44,181 nucleotides of DNA from Crocinitomicaceae bacterium. Its GTDB lineage: Bacteria > Bacteroidota > Bacteroidia > Flavobacteriales_D > Sanyastnellaceae. The notes beneath the pieces are model-generated. The model ran no database searches and had not been told where the DNA came from. It worked only from the letters and a program-made list of their open reading frames with translations. The translations under genes and the position numbers were made by a program. Each line of letters begins with the position of its first letter. Position 1 is the stretch's first letter. The DNA lies in the NCBI GenBank assembly GCA_002690915.1, contig NZGF01000046.1:1-44181 (forward strand). Direction: 5' to 3'. This document shows, one piece after another, positions 34,869 through 43,715 of the stretch.

Positions 34869-36073
34869 ACCGTAGAATCCGTTTCGTTGGAGACTGAATG
34901 TACGAAGGTATCGGTAAGTTTTTCCGTTGAGGCGCTCCAATCGCAGTGTTTTTCAACCCACCTGCGTGACAAACTTCCCAAAGACTCGGACTGGCTTTTA
35001 TCGCTTAGCAATCGGTCTATCTGACGTGCCAACCCTTCAGTTGAATTGGCAACTTGAAGGGGTGCGGTGGTTTCCATCGCGGGAAAGCCACCGGCAACGT
35101 GTTGCGTGGTGACGCATGGCAGCTCCATGGCCATGGCTTCGAGGATTTTGTTCTGTTGACCCGTTCCAATGCGCAACGGTGCCACAAAGAGCGTCGCCAG
35201 CGCATATGCGCTTCGGATGTCATCCAACCAACCGGTTACCTCCACTTTGTCAGAAGCGAGTGCACGTACCTCAGGAGTAGGGTCGGTGCCGGCAATCATA
35301 ACCCGAACGCCGGGTGTTTGCACGAGAGGAAGTACTTCCTGAACAAGCTGTTTCGCAGCATCCACATTTGGCGGATAGCTCATATTGCCAGAGAATAGCA
35401 GAACCAAGTCTTTCTTATGATTCTCACGAAATCCGTCCCGGTGAAAGAATGCCGTATCGATGCCATTAGGTACAACGTCAATGATTTGGTTTTCGGCGTG
35501 TTGTATGAGCTTCCTGTCGGCACTGCTGATGATGGTCTTGCCATCGAAATAGTCAAACACGGTGGATTCAAAACCTTTCAGTCGGCGGTATTCGATGCGG
35601 TATAACCACCTCATCAACCTTGGAGCTAAGCGCGACTGGCGTGCGATGCCTGCGCTCAACGCATCCATGTAATCGATTACTTTCGGAATGTGATGCATGT
35701 GTTGCACGTAGGTCGCCATACGAACCAGTTGGCAGTAGATGACGTCCGGTTGGATTTCTTTGACCCATGCTTCCAGTTCGCGCTTCGCTGCGCGTTGATA
35801 AAACCAATGCACTTGGAACGGACGTGAACTCAGTGGAGCCATGGAGAGACGAGCCATCCGTTTGAATGCACTCATACGGTGTATCCGGAGTCCTTTGGTG
35901 AAACCGTGCAATTGGGCTGGTTCGGGATTTGCGTGCTTTTCCTTGCCTGAAGTCAGGCAGAACAGGTAGACGTCGTGGTTTTTGGCCAGTTCGCGCATTT
36001 GATGATAAGCACGCAACTTATCTCCCTTGTCAAGTGGCCAGGGAAGCCTCGACGTGAGCACGAGAATTTTCAC
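34841..36073 (-). CDS. GT4-family glycosyltransferase (second of two)
   Basis: A 410-residue cytosolic or membrane-associated glycosyltransferase with the GT-B fold. The N-terminal half has LTSRLPWPLDKGDKLR, the typical sugar-acceptor side opening. The C-terminal half has the donor site: VPNGIDT, LLFSGNMSY and the E-x7-E-like RIGTGQQNKILEAMA segment. The nucleotide-sugar and acceptor are not predictable. Its start overlaps the previous glycosyltransferase stop by four bases (ATGA), and its end overlaps the oxygenase start by 28 bases. Confidence 0.9.
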   Translation of the reverse strand: MKILVLTSRLPWPLDKGDKLRAYHQMRELAKNHDVYLFCLTSGKEKHANPEPAQLHGFTKGLRIHRMSAFKRMARLSMAPLSSRPFQVHWFYQRAAKRELEAWVKEIQPDVIYCQLVRMATYVQHMHHIPKVIDYMDALSAGIARQSRLAPRLMRWLYRIEYRRLKGFESTVFDYFDGKTIISSADRKLIQHAENQIIDVVPNGIDTAFFHRDGFRENHKKDLVLLFSGNMSYPPNVDAAKQLVQEVLPLVQTPGVRVMIAGTDPTPEVRALASDKVEVTGWLDDIRSAYALATLFVAPLRIGTGQQNKILEAMAMELPCVTTQHVAGGFPAMETTAPLQVANSTEGLARQIDRLLSDKSQSESLGSLSRRWVEKHCDWSASTEKLTDTFVHSVSNETDSTVWPNQTPTF

Positions 36074-37266
36074 AGGTCAAAAATGCGTTGAATGGAGCGG
36101 ATGAGCGACTTCGTTAGGGCTTGATTGGAAAATTCGGTTTCAATGAATGCCCGTGCCGAATCGCCCATCTCTTTTGCCATTCGCTGGTTCTTGTGCAAAT
36201 CAATGATGCGTTGCGCAAAAGAATTGGAGTCATCAGCGATATAGAAATGTTTTCCATGTTTGCCATGGATACCCTCCATCCCGAGGGATGTGGAGACCAC
36301 AGGTCTACCAGCGGCCATGGCTTCAATGGCTTTGATGCGCATGCCGCTCCCGGAACGCAATGGTATGACCATGATGCCCGAATCGCAGAGTACATCCCAC
36401 GCACTTTCTACCTCGCCTAAAACCGTTGTGTTTGTTCGATGCAAGTCAAGATGCTCGTGGAATTTTCGACCCGCCAATCGCAATTGCGCTTCAGGAAGCT
36501 CGCGCAGTACGATTGGCCATACGTGATCCAAGAACCAGTTAACCCCCTGAACATTGGGATTCCAATCCATGGCGCCGATATGAAAGACGTGATCAACCGG
36601 TCCAGGAGTGGCTGGGGGTAATTCTTCATTATCGAGTCCAAAAGGCAAGGTGAAAATTGGGCAGGTACACCCGAGTGCTTCAAAGTTCTCTCGGTCCTTC
36701 CCAGAGATGGCGACGATGGCATCGAAATCGTGAAGCGCATTCACTTCATAGACCTTGAGGCGTTCTGCCAAATGCTGCAAGTACATTCTTTTCGTGAATG
36801 CTTCGGTCTCCGCTGCCATCAATTCCCAAATTCGGTGCTCGACGTTGTGCGCTCGCAGTATCATGGGGCCATCGCAGTATTCACGAACGATGGGAAGGTA
36901 TGGAGCTGTGAATAAGCTTTCGAATATTATCAAATCGAAGACCTGTCGTTGCATCACGTGCACGATAAGTTGTTCGAACTCGGGAGCGTAAAATCGGCTG
37001 ATGTTGTAGCTGTCACCGGTCAATAAATTCGAGAATGCGTCGACCCGGTTGATGCGGGTGTCGATATGAACAGTTTCAATGTCCGTTTGTAGGACGTAAT
37101 CGGCTTCCACATCATCAGTAGACCAAGGGTGTTTTGCGGTGGCGATAGAAAGCAATTTAACGTCATGGCCGTCGGCCAGTAATCCGCGGGTAAAGGCATC
37201 CATGGCTCTGCATCCTCCATCTTTACTTGGACGCGGGGGCTTATGGCAAACTTGAAGGATGCGCAT
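36070..37266 (-). CDS. GT4-family glycosyltransferase (first of two)
   Basis: A 398-residue GT-B glycosyltransferase. Landmarks are LQVCHKPPRPSKDGGCRAM at the N-terminus, LRAHNVEHRIW near the middle (a motif seen in bacterial GT4 enzymes), LPFGLD, HIGAMDWNPN, and the donor-site segment RSGSGMRIKAIEAMAAGRPVV. It belongs to the same broad family as the next gene but is clearly not a recent copy. It begins three bases after the LptF/LptG-family stop, so the permease and both glycosyltransferases share a transcript. It probably contributes to LPS, O-antigen or exopolysaccharide assembly. Confidence 0.9.
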   Translation of the reverse strand: MRILQVCHKPPRPSKDGGCRAMDAFTRGLLADGHDVKLLSIATAKHPWSTDDVEADYVLQTDIETVHIDTRINRVDAFSNLLTGDSYNISRFYAPEFEQLIVHVMQRQVFDLIIFESLFTAPYLPIVREYCDGPMILRAHNVEHRIWELMAAETEAFTKRMYLQHLAERLKVYEVNALHDFDAIVAISGKDRENFEALGCTCPIFTLPFGLDNEELPPATPGPVDHVFHIGAMDWNPNVQGVNWFLDHVWPIVLRELPEAQLRLAGRKFHEHLDLHRTNTTVLGEVESAWDVLCDSGIMVIPLRSGSGMRIKAIEAMAAGRPVVSTSLGMEGIHGKHGKHFYIADDSNSFAQRIIDLHKNQRMAKEMGDSARAFIETEFSNQALTKSLIRSIQRIFDL

Positions 37267-37269
37267 GAC

Positions 37270-38667
37270 TCAATTCGATTTACGGAAAAAGTGAACCGGC
37301 CAATTGATCTGAAAGGCTTGTGCGTCTCGCATGGCCTGCCGAGTGAAAAAAACCGCAAAGGGTAACAGTGCAAGCGAGCTTATCCACATCCCAAACCCCG
37401 GAGTAACTGTCCCTGCTTTGACCATTTGCTCTCCAATCATGGACAAGATGTAAAAAGCGAGGAAAATTCCAATGGCCAATACCGTAGGCATTCCTAAGCC
37501 ACCCTTGCGAATGATAGAGCCTAATGGAGCACCGATGAAGAAGAGCAATATGCAACTCAGTGCCAAAAAGAACTTTCGGTGCCATTCGATGGCGTGCCTG
37601 TTCATGGCCCGGACACGTGTATCCGCGTTTTCAATGCCGTTGGCAATGCCTTGCCGGGTATTGCGGGCCAAACTGCGCGCACCATCAAATGCCATGCGTC
37701 GTTCAATTGGAGACAATACGGTCCATAGGGGACCCGCTGCTTTGACCACAGCCGCAGCGGAAACTGTATCACGGAGCAACACGGATTGTCGAGCACCGTA
37801 AAATTCGATTTCCTCGAGCCGTTGATCAACGAGCAACCTGAGCGAATCCATGGCCTTGCCAAGTTGCTGTACGGTCATCATTTCATGGGCACGCTTGAAT
37901 AGTCCTTCGTCCGCTTTGCTAAAGTCAAGGGATGCTAGATCGATTTCGAATTCTTGCTGTTCGAATGAAGAGGCAATGTGGGGATGGAGACGCTCCTTTC
38001 GTCTCTTGGATTGTTCTAAATCCTCCTCGTAGCTGAATCCGTTGTTTAGAGAGATGGTGAGGCGGTTGCCGTGCTGCACCATGGTGCCTTGATTGGCTCG
38101 AATGACGCGGGAGACTCCGGTTTCGCCTTCGCGGTGGTCGTGAATGAGTACGTCGTTCAATGTGCCGTCTTCTTCTTTGCCATCGATGCGAATGGCGAAT
38201 CCTTCTATGCCGTTGTAAAATGCACCGGGAATGAGATTTAACGTCGGCTTCTTTTGGGTGACGGAAAAGAGCAATGCCCTGAATTTAAGATTGGCCACAG
38301 GCCACGCTGCATTAGAGAACCAAAAGGCTCCCATTGAAATTAATAGCATGGTGACCATTAACGGCCGAAAAATCCGGAATACCGACAGCCCTGCAGATTT
38401 GAGGGCCGTGAGTTCGTTGCGTTCTGCCAACGAACCGAAGGCCATGATGGACGCGACGAGGATGGCTAGGGGAAGAGCAAGATTGACCAATCGGGCGGAG
38501 GCGTAAATCATGAGCTCGGCGATGACCCAAGGGGCAAGCCCTTTACCGATCAAGTCATCGGCGTACACCCAAAGGAACTGCATGTCCAGTATGAAGAGCG
38601 CCACGGGCATGGTAACGGCAAAAGGTGCCAAAAATGACCGCAACAGGAGGCTCGCAAATCGTCTCAC
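37270..38667 (-). CDS. LptF/LptG-family LPS export permease
   Basis: A 465-residue YjgP/YjgQ-family protein: three N-terminal helices, a large periplasmic beta-jellyroll (about residues 130-330) and three C-terminal helices. The segment SLAERNELTALKSAGLS is the usual cytoplasmic coupling region. LptF and LptG form the membrane part of the ABC exporter that lifts LPS to the outer membrane with LptB. Only one such gene is here, and I cannot say whether it is F or G. The start is GTG at 38667. A -7 box lies four bases before it. Confidence 0.92.
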   Translation of the reverse strand: MRRFASLLLRSFLAPFAVTMPVALFILDMQFLWVYADDLIGKGLAPWVIAELMIYASARLVNLALPLAILVASIMAFGSLAERNELTALKSAGLSVFRIFRPLMVTMLLISMGAFWFSNAAWPVANLKFRALLFSVTQKKPTLNLIPGAFYNGIEGFAIRIDGKEEDGTLNDVLIHDHREGETGVSRVIRANQGTMVQHGNRLTISLNNGFSYEEDLEQSKRRKERLHPHIASSFEQQEFEIDLASLDFSKADEGLFKRAHEMMTVQQLGKAMDSLRLLVDQRLEEIEFYGARQSVLLRDTVSAAAVVKAAGPLWTVLSPIERRMAFDGARSLARNTRQGIANGIENADTRVRAMNRHAIEWHRKFFLALSCILLFFIGAPLGSIIRKGGLGMPTVLAIGIFLAFYILSMIGEQMVKAGTVTPGFGMWISSLALLPFAVFFTRQAMRDAQAFQINWPVHFFRKSN

Positions 38668-38671
38668 GTTT

Positions 38672-38679
38672 CAAAGATA
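38672..38679 (-). promoter_or_regulatory. Candidate -7 promoter box of the LptF/LptG-glycosyltransferase operon
   Basis: The minus-strand octamer TATCTTTG is a full TAnnTTTG match, four bases (AAAC) before the GTG start at 38667. It lies in the 55-base divergent region shared with the M49 peptidase gene. No -33 TTG is seen at the usual distance. Confidence 0.48.
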
Positions 38680-38722
38680 GGATGCTGTAACTTGCCTACG
38701 ATAACTATATCTCAACGAAACC

Positions 38723-40831
38723 ATGCCCGTAAAATTACTTTTCCAAACGGTGATTGCCTTTGCAACCGTAGCGCTGGCCTTGATTGGCTGTGGAGACAGC
38801 TCCTCATCAAGCAAAAGTGTTGCATCTGATGATTGGACGCCGAAAGTTGCAGCAGAGGTAGGAGCAAGCGATCCCGATGCCAATGGCTTTGTCTGGCAAA
38901 CGGAACAATTTGCAGATTTAAAAATGATTCGGTACCAGGTACCCGGTTGGGATCAGCTTTCGCCGAAGCAGCGTGCGCTAGTGTATTGCCTGAATCAAGC
39001 TGGATTGAGCGGTCGGGATATGATGTACGACCAGAACAACCGGTACAACTTGCGCATTCGTCACTTGCTGGAGGCCATTTATATGGGATTTGAGGGTGAC
39101 AAATCAACCAAGGGCTGGAGCCGATTTGAGACCTACTTGAAGCGCATTTGGTTTTCCAATGGAATCCATCACCACTACGCAAACACGAAGATCATGCCCG
39201 GGTTTTCCCAAGCGTATTTTGCTGAGCTTGCTGATGCTATTGAAGCTGAAGTTTCGGATGAAATACTTGGCGTGATGTTTGATCCGGTGATTGAGGCAAA
39301 AAAGGTAGAGCAAGACGCAACGAAAGGATTGGTCGAGGCGTCAGCGGTGAATTTTTACGCTCCCGATGTCAGCACAGAAGAGGCACAAGCTTATTTGGCC
39401 AGCATCGTGGCCGAAGGTACCCGAACACCCGTGGAGTATAGCTTAAATTCGAGGTTGGTCAAAAATGCAAATGGCGAAATTGAAGAGCAGGCCTATCGTG
39501 TCGGAGGACTTTACGGAGAAGCATTGGAGCAGGTGGTATTTTGGCTGAACCAAGCGAGTCAATACGCAGAGAATGACAAACAAGCCGCCGCATTACGCCA
39601 CCTCATTGCTTACTACGAAACGGGCGACCTTGAAAAGTGGCAACTGTACAACATCAACTGGGTACAAGACACGGAAGGTGATGTAGACTACATCAATGGC
39701 TTTGTCGAAGTCTATAACGACCCATTGGGGTATACGGGTAGCTATGAGAATATTGTGCAAATCAAGGATTTTGATGCCAGTGAGCGTATGAAAGTCTTAA
39801 TGGACAATGCGCAGTGGTTCGAGGATAATATGCCGTTCATGGACGCTCATAAGAAAGAGGAGGTCGTTGGGATTACGTATAACGTCGTGAACGTTGCAGG
39901 TGAGGCAGGAGATGCGTCACCGAGCACACCAATCGGCGTTAATCTGCCAAACTCGAACTGGATTCGGGTCGTTCACGGTTCAAAGTCAGTTAGCTTGGGT
40001 AACATCGTAAGCGCTTATGACAAAGCGGGCGGCGGAGGATTGCTGGCGGAATTTGCACACGATGATGTCGAGGTAGCACGTGCCGAAAGTCACGGAGCGC
40101 TTGCGGGGAAGCTTCACACAGCCATGCACGAAGTCATTGGTCATGCCTCTGGGCAACTTGAAGAGGGCATCGGTGAACCCAAGCAAACCATCAAAGAGTA
40201 TAGCTCTACTCTGGAGGAAGGACGCGCCGATTTAGTGGCACTTTATTTTATGTTGGATGAGAAGATGGTCGAGCTAGGATTGATGAAGACCCTCGAGACC
40301 GGAAAGTCTGAATACGACAGCTACATCCGTAACGGTATGATGCTGCAACTACGTCGGTTAGAACAAGGAGCGGATATCGAAGAAGCACACATGCGGAACC
40401 GTGCGTGGATCAGCCACTGGTGCTTCGAGCGTGCGCAGGAAAACGGGGCTATTGTGCGAGTGAATCAGGACGGAAAAACATTTCTGGACATCAAAGATTA
40501 TGAAGCTTTGCGGGGTTTGTTCGGAGAATTACTTCAGGAGGTCCAACGCATCAAGTCGCAGGGCGATTATGAAGCTGCAAAAGCACTTGTCGAGGGATAC
40601 GGAGTAAAGGTCGACCAGGCCATACACGGCGAAGTATTGGCGCGTTCTGAGGCGTTGGGGATTGCCCCTTACGGTGGCTTCATCAACCCCGAGATGCAGG
40701 CGGTTTACGTTGAAGATGGGTTGATCGGGGATGTCAAATTGGTGTATCCGGACGACTTTGCAACGCAAATGCTGAATTACAGCCTTAATTACGGATTTCT
40801 GCCACCAAACAACGATTACGTAGCGAACTAA
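38723..40831 (+). CDS. M49 (dipeptidyl-peptidase III-like) zinc peptidase lipoprotein
   Basis: A 702-residue protein with a signal peptide and a canonical lipobox (LIGC, Cys23) followed by a Ser-rich linker. The M49 zinc motif HEVIGH is at 469-474, and EEGRAD with Glu498/Glu499 supplies the third ligand, matching the HExxGH plus EE[CG]RAE pattern. DPP III removes N-terminal dipeptides. The best-known members are cytosolic, whereas this one should be anchored in the envelope. It is divergent from the LPS permease gene with 55 bases between. Confidence 0.9.
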   Translation: MPVKLLFQTVIAFATVALALIGCGDSSSSSKSVASDDWTPKVAAEVGASDPDANGFVWQTEQFADLKMIRYQVPGWDQLSPKQRALVYCLNQAGLSGRDMMYDQNNRYNLRIRHLLEAIYMGFEGDKSTKGWSRFETYLKRIWFSNGIHHHYANTKIMPGFSQAYFAELADAIEAEVSDEILGVMFDPVIEAKKVEQDATKGLVEASAVNFYAPDVSTEEAQAYLASIVAEGTRTPVEYSLNSRLVKNANGEIEEQAYRVGGLYGEALEQVVFWLNQASQYAENDKQAAALRHLIAYYETGDLEKWQLYNINWVQDTEGDVDYINGFVEVYNDPLGYTGSYENIVQIKDFDASERMKVLMDNAQWFEDNMPFMDAHKKEEVVGITYNVVNVAGEAGDASPSTPIGVNLPNSNWIRVVHGSKSVSLGNIVSAYDKAGGGGLLAEFAHDDVEVARAESHGALAGKLHTAMHEVIGHASGQLEEGIGEPKQTIKEYSSTLEEGRADLVALYFMLDEKMVELGLMKTLETGKSEYDSYIRNGMMLQLRRLEQGADIEEAHMRNRAWISHWCFERAQENGAIVRVNQDGKTFLDIKDYEALRGLFGELLQEVQRIKSQGDYEAAKALVEGYGVKVDQAIHGEVLARSEALGIAPYGGFINPEMQAVYVEDGLIGDVKLVYPDDFATQMLNYSLNYGFLPPNNDYVAN

Positions 40832-40901
40832 CCAATAAGATGCCGTCCCTGCAACGAAAAGCAGGTGATGGTTGTTGTACCCCTGATTGAAACCACGAAA
40901 T

Positions 40902-42794
40902 ATGCGCAAAATTCTCTCCCTCTCAGCGGCATTAGCCGCGATGTTCTCTTTGATCGCCCAATCTCCGTTCCCCTGTGAATTGTCAGGCGGTGAAGGTGAT
41001 CCCGCGATGGGTGGATTGTCCCAAATTCAGGTCGGCCAATACCATGACAACAGCAACTACTTCAACATCATTGAGTTGTACCAGCCGGTGACTTTGGTCT
41101 CTGCGAAGGTGTTTGCCAACGGTGCAGGGCCGAGAACGCTTGCCTTGTTTTCGCCGGATGGCGATGTTTTGATGACGCAGGTTGTCGACATTCCCGATGG
41201 CGAGAGCACGGTTGAATTCGATTGGAACGTTGGCCCTGGATCCGTAGGATTGGGCTGCCTTTCTGATAATCCGCAATTGTGGCGTGATGACCTCAACAGT
41301 GACATCAACTATCCTTACGAGATCGGAAGCTATGGGGCCATTACAGGTACAAGCATTCAAGGTGACAACGAATTCAATTATTACTACTTCTTTTATGACG
41401 TGACTCTGGCTCCACAGGGTCCAACGGTGAATTCCGGAGGCTACCCCTGTGACAATGTGGAATTGATGGATGTTGAAACGCTGAGCAACCTCGGCGGTGG
41501 AGACAACGGCAACGACTGCTGGGGATGGGTGGATCCAGAAACGGGACGTGAAATCGCGATTTTTGGCCGATCAAACGGTACTTCCTTCATCGACGTCACC
41601 GACCCGACGGACATGAAGTACTTCGCCAACCTGCCCACCGCGACAAATGCTAGTTTGTGGCGTGACATTAAGGTTTACGGTGAATACGCGTACATCGTAT
41701 CCGAGGCCGGCGATCATGGTTTGCAAATCGTGCGCATGCCCAATTTGATGGGTTTGCCCACAGATGAGGTGACGACCATTACTCCGGACGGGTATTACGA
41801 TGGCTTTGGGAATGCCCACAACATCATGATAAATGAAGAAACGGGATATGCGTATCCCATCGGCACAAACACCTTCAACGGTGGTCTGCACGTGCTGAAC
41901 TTGGTTGATCCGCTTAATCCTGTGCTTGTAGGGGCGTACGACGGCGCTTATTCCCACGACATTCATCCCATTGTCTACAACGGTCCAGACGATGATTATG
42001 CGGGCGATGAAATTGTGATTTGTTTCAATGGGTACAATGGCATCGCCATTGTGGATGCAGAAGATAAAGACGACATCCAGTTGATTTCGCAGTTGACCTA
42101 TGAACAATCCGGTTATACGCATCAGGGATGGGTGGGGGAGAACCAGCGCTTTTGCTTCTTCAACGATGAACTGGACGAGTCCAATTTTGGCAACAATACG
42201 CGCACTTACATCATGGACATCGAAGACCTTGATTCCCCTGTAATCATCGGGTATTTCGAGGCCCCCGTTGAGTCCGTTGACCACAACATGTACATCATCG
42301 GAGACAAAATGTACCAATCGAATTACCTCAGTGGATTGCGCGTACTGGACGTCAGCGATGCAGAAACGGGAAACTTAGAATTGGTCGGGTATTTCGACAC
42401 CAATCCCGAATCTGATGCGCCATCGTTCAACGGTACGTGGAGCAACTACCCATACTTTCCAAGTGGCAACATTGGAGTGAGTACGTTTACGCACTTCTTC
42501 ATGCTCCGTCCCAGCGATGCAATCGCACCCAATCCTGTCGCGATTGAAGAGTCGGAGACTGAGTGGCGTGCGGCGGTTTACCCCAATCCTGTGCAATCCA
42601 CGATTCAGCTCGAAGGCTTCAACGGAGAAAACCATCTCGCGCTTTATGACGTTGAAGGGCAATTAATAAAAGTTTGGGAAGGACTCCCTGTAATGGCTGG
42701 TCTGAATCTTACGGTGGGAGACTTGCCCGACGGCATGTACGTGTTGAAAGGATTGGAAACCAAACGGTTTGCTCGCTTCATCGTAGCGAAGTGA
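40902..42794 (+). CDS. Choice-of-anchor B family protein with a T9SS type A sorting domain
   Basis: From the ATG at 40902 the product has 630 residues. It has a signal peptide ending near LIAQ, an N-terminal region of about 150 residues with beta-sandwich character, a central seven-bladed LVIVD/beta-propeller-like region (repeated short strands around VDVTDPTD, LNLVDPLNPVLVGAY, MDIEDLDSPVIIGYF), and a C-terminal type A sorting domain (VYPNPVQ near the start and DGMYVLKG with a Lys-rich end) that directs T9SS secretion and surface anchoring. Function is unknown; a role in surface attachment is assumed. A TTG at 40887 is in frame but less likely. No -7 box was found. The gene is convergent with folP, five bases apart. 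Confidence 0.85.
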   Translation: MRKILSLSAALAAMFSLIAQSPFPCELSGGEGDPAMGGLSQIQVGQYHDNSNYFNIIELYQPVTLVSAKVFANGAGPRTLALFSPDGDVLMTQVVDIPDGESTVEFDWNVGPGSVGLGCLSDNPQLWRDDLNSDINYPYEIGSYGAITGTSIQGDNEFNYYYFFYDVTLAPQGPTVNSGGYPCDNVELMDVETLSNLGGGDNGNDCWGWVDPETGREIAIFGRSNGTSFIDVTDPTDMKYFANLPTATNASLWRDIKVYGEYAYIVSEAGDHGLQIVRMPNLMGLPTDEVTTITPDGYYDGFGNAHNIMINEETGYAYPIGTNTFNGGLHVLNLVDPLNPVLVGAYDGAYSHDIHPIVYNGPDDDYAGDEIVICFNGYNGIAIVDAEDKDDIQLISQLTYEQSGYTHQGWVGENQRFCFFNDELDESNFGNNTRTYIMDIEDLDSPVIIGYFEAPVESVDHNMYIIGDKMYQSNYLSGLRVLDVSDAETGNLELVGYFDTNPESDAPSFNGTWSNYPYFPSGNIGVSTFTHFFMLRPSDAIAPNPVAIEESETEWRAAVYPNPVQSTIQLEGFNGENHLALYDVEGQLIKVWEGLPVMAGLNLTVGDLPDGMYVLKGLETKRFARFIVAK

Positions 42795-42799
42795 CCCAA

Positions 42800-43645
42800 T
42801 TACAAGTCTGGAAAAAGCACGCCGTGTAACTTGACCACCTCACACGCTTGTTTCACGTCGTGTACTCGAAGCATGTGAGCTCCGCGTTCTAGTGCCCAAG
42901 CATGCAGTGCCGTTGTCCCGTTCAAGGCGGTTTCGGGCTGCCCGTTCAGCGTTTTGTAGACCATTGATTTACGGCTGACGCCGACAAGCAAGGGTGCATT
43001 CAATGCCTGGAATTGGTCGAGCTCTCGTAGCAACTGGAAATTGTGAGCCGTCGTTTTGCCAAAGCCGAATCCGACGTCAACCATGAATTGTTCAATGCCC
43101 TGTTGCTTCAGGTAGCTCATTTGGTCCTGAAGCCAATGAAAGACGTCCCCGCGGATGTCACCGTAAGCAGGGCGTGCTTGCATAGTAGCTGGATTTCCTT
43201 GCATGTGCATTATGGCATAGGGCGCGTTGTACTCCGAAATGACCTGCGCCATAACGGTATCGCGGGATCCGCCATAAATGTCATTGATCATGAATGCTCC
43301 AGCTTCCAGAGCGCGCAATGCAACCTCATGGTGGAACGTATCAACGCTAATGATAGCCTCTGGAACCCCATCGAGCAGGCCTTTTATTGCGCCTTCAATC
43401 CGTTGCCATTCCTCCGCGGCTCCCACTTCGGTGGCACCCGGGCGCGAGGATTGACCGCCAATATCGAGGACATCCGCTCCAGCGGCGATCAACTTCCGTC
43501 CTTGTTTCACGGCTTCGCGACCCGATTCGCTTCGGCTTCCAGCGAAGAATGAATCGGGCGTACAATTCAAGACGCCCATGATGCGGGGTGCGTTGAACGT
43601 CAACGACCGGGATCCGTTTTGGAGTTGATAAATCGAAGAAGACAT
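42800..43645 (-). CDS. folP: FolP, dihydropteroate synthase
   Basis: FolP joins para-aminobenzoate to a pterin pyrophosphate in folate synthesis and is the target of sulfonamides. The 281 residues carry MGVLNCTPDSFF near the N-terminus and DIGGQSSRPGA, the two pterin-binding signatures, and end with the HDVKQ segment of the last barrel strand. It lies on the minus strand, divergent from the DUF1599 gene with 70 bases between. In many Bacteroidota folP stands near DUF1599 in the same layout, from general knowledge of the group. Confidence 0.96.
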   Translation of the reverse strand: MSSSIYQLQNGSRSLTFNAPRIMGVLNCTPDSFFAGSRSESGREAVKQGRKLIAAGADVLDIGGQSSRPGATEVGAAEEWQRIEGAIKGLLDGVPEAIISVDTFHHEVALRALEAGAFMINDIYGGSRDTVMAQVISEYNAPYAIMHMQGNPATMQARPAYGDIRGDVFHWLQDQMSYLKQQGIEQFMVDVGFGFGKTTAHNFQLLRELDQFQALNAPLLVGVSRKSMVYKTLNGQPETALNGTTALHAWALERGAHMLRVHDVKQACEVVKLHGVLFPDL

Positions 43646-43678
43646 TGCGGTGTCGTTGGATTCAGGCTTCAGGGTGCG

Positions 43679-43709
43679 TTGTATCTTGGCGCAAGATATT
43701 CTAAGATTG
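43679..43709 (+). promoter_or_regulatory. Candidate promoter of the DUF1599 gene
   Basis: TTG at 43679-43681, a 20-base spacer and TAAGATTG at 43702-43709 (one mismatch to TAnnTTTG) precede the GTG at 43716 by six bases. The spacing is plausible for a Bacteroidota promoter, but the -7 box is imperfect. Confidence 0.35.
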
Positions 43710-43715
43710 AAGGCT

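Noticed and set aside
40845-40866. Hairpin CCTGC/GCAGG between the M49 gene and the choice-of-anchor B gene
   Set aside because: A five-pair stem with an eight-base loop and no T-run; too weak to call a terminator.
41571-42317. Minus-strand open frame (248 codons) opposite the choice-of-anchor B gene
   Set aside because: It lies opposite a strongly supported gene and has no start context or domain.
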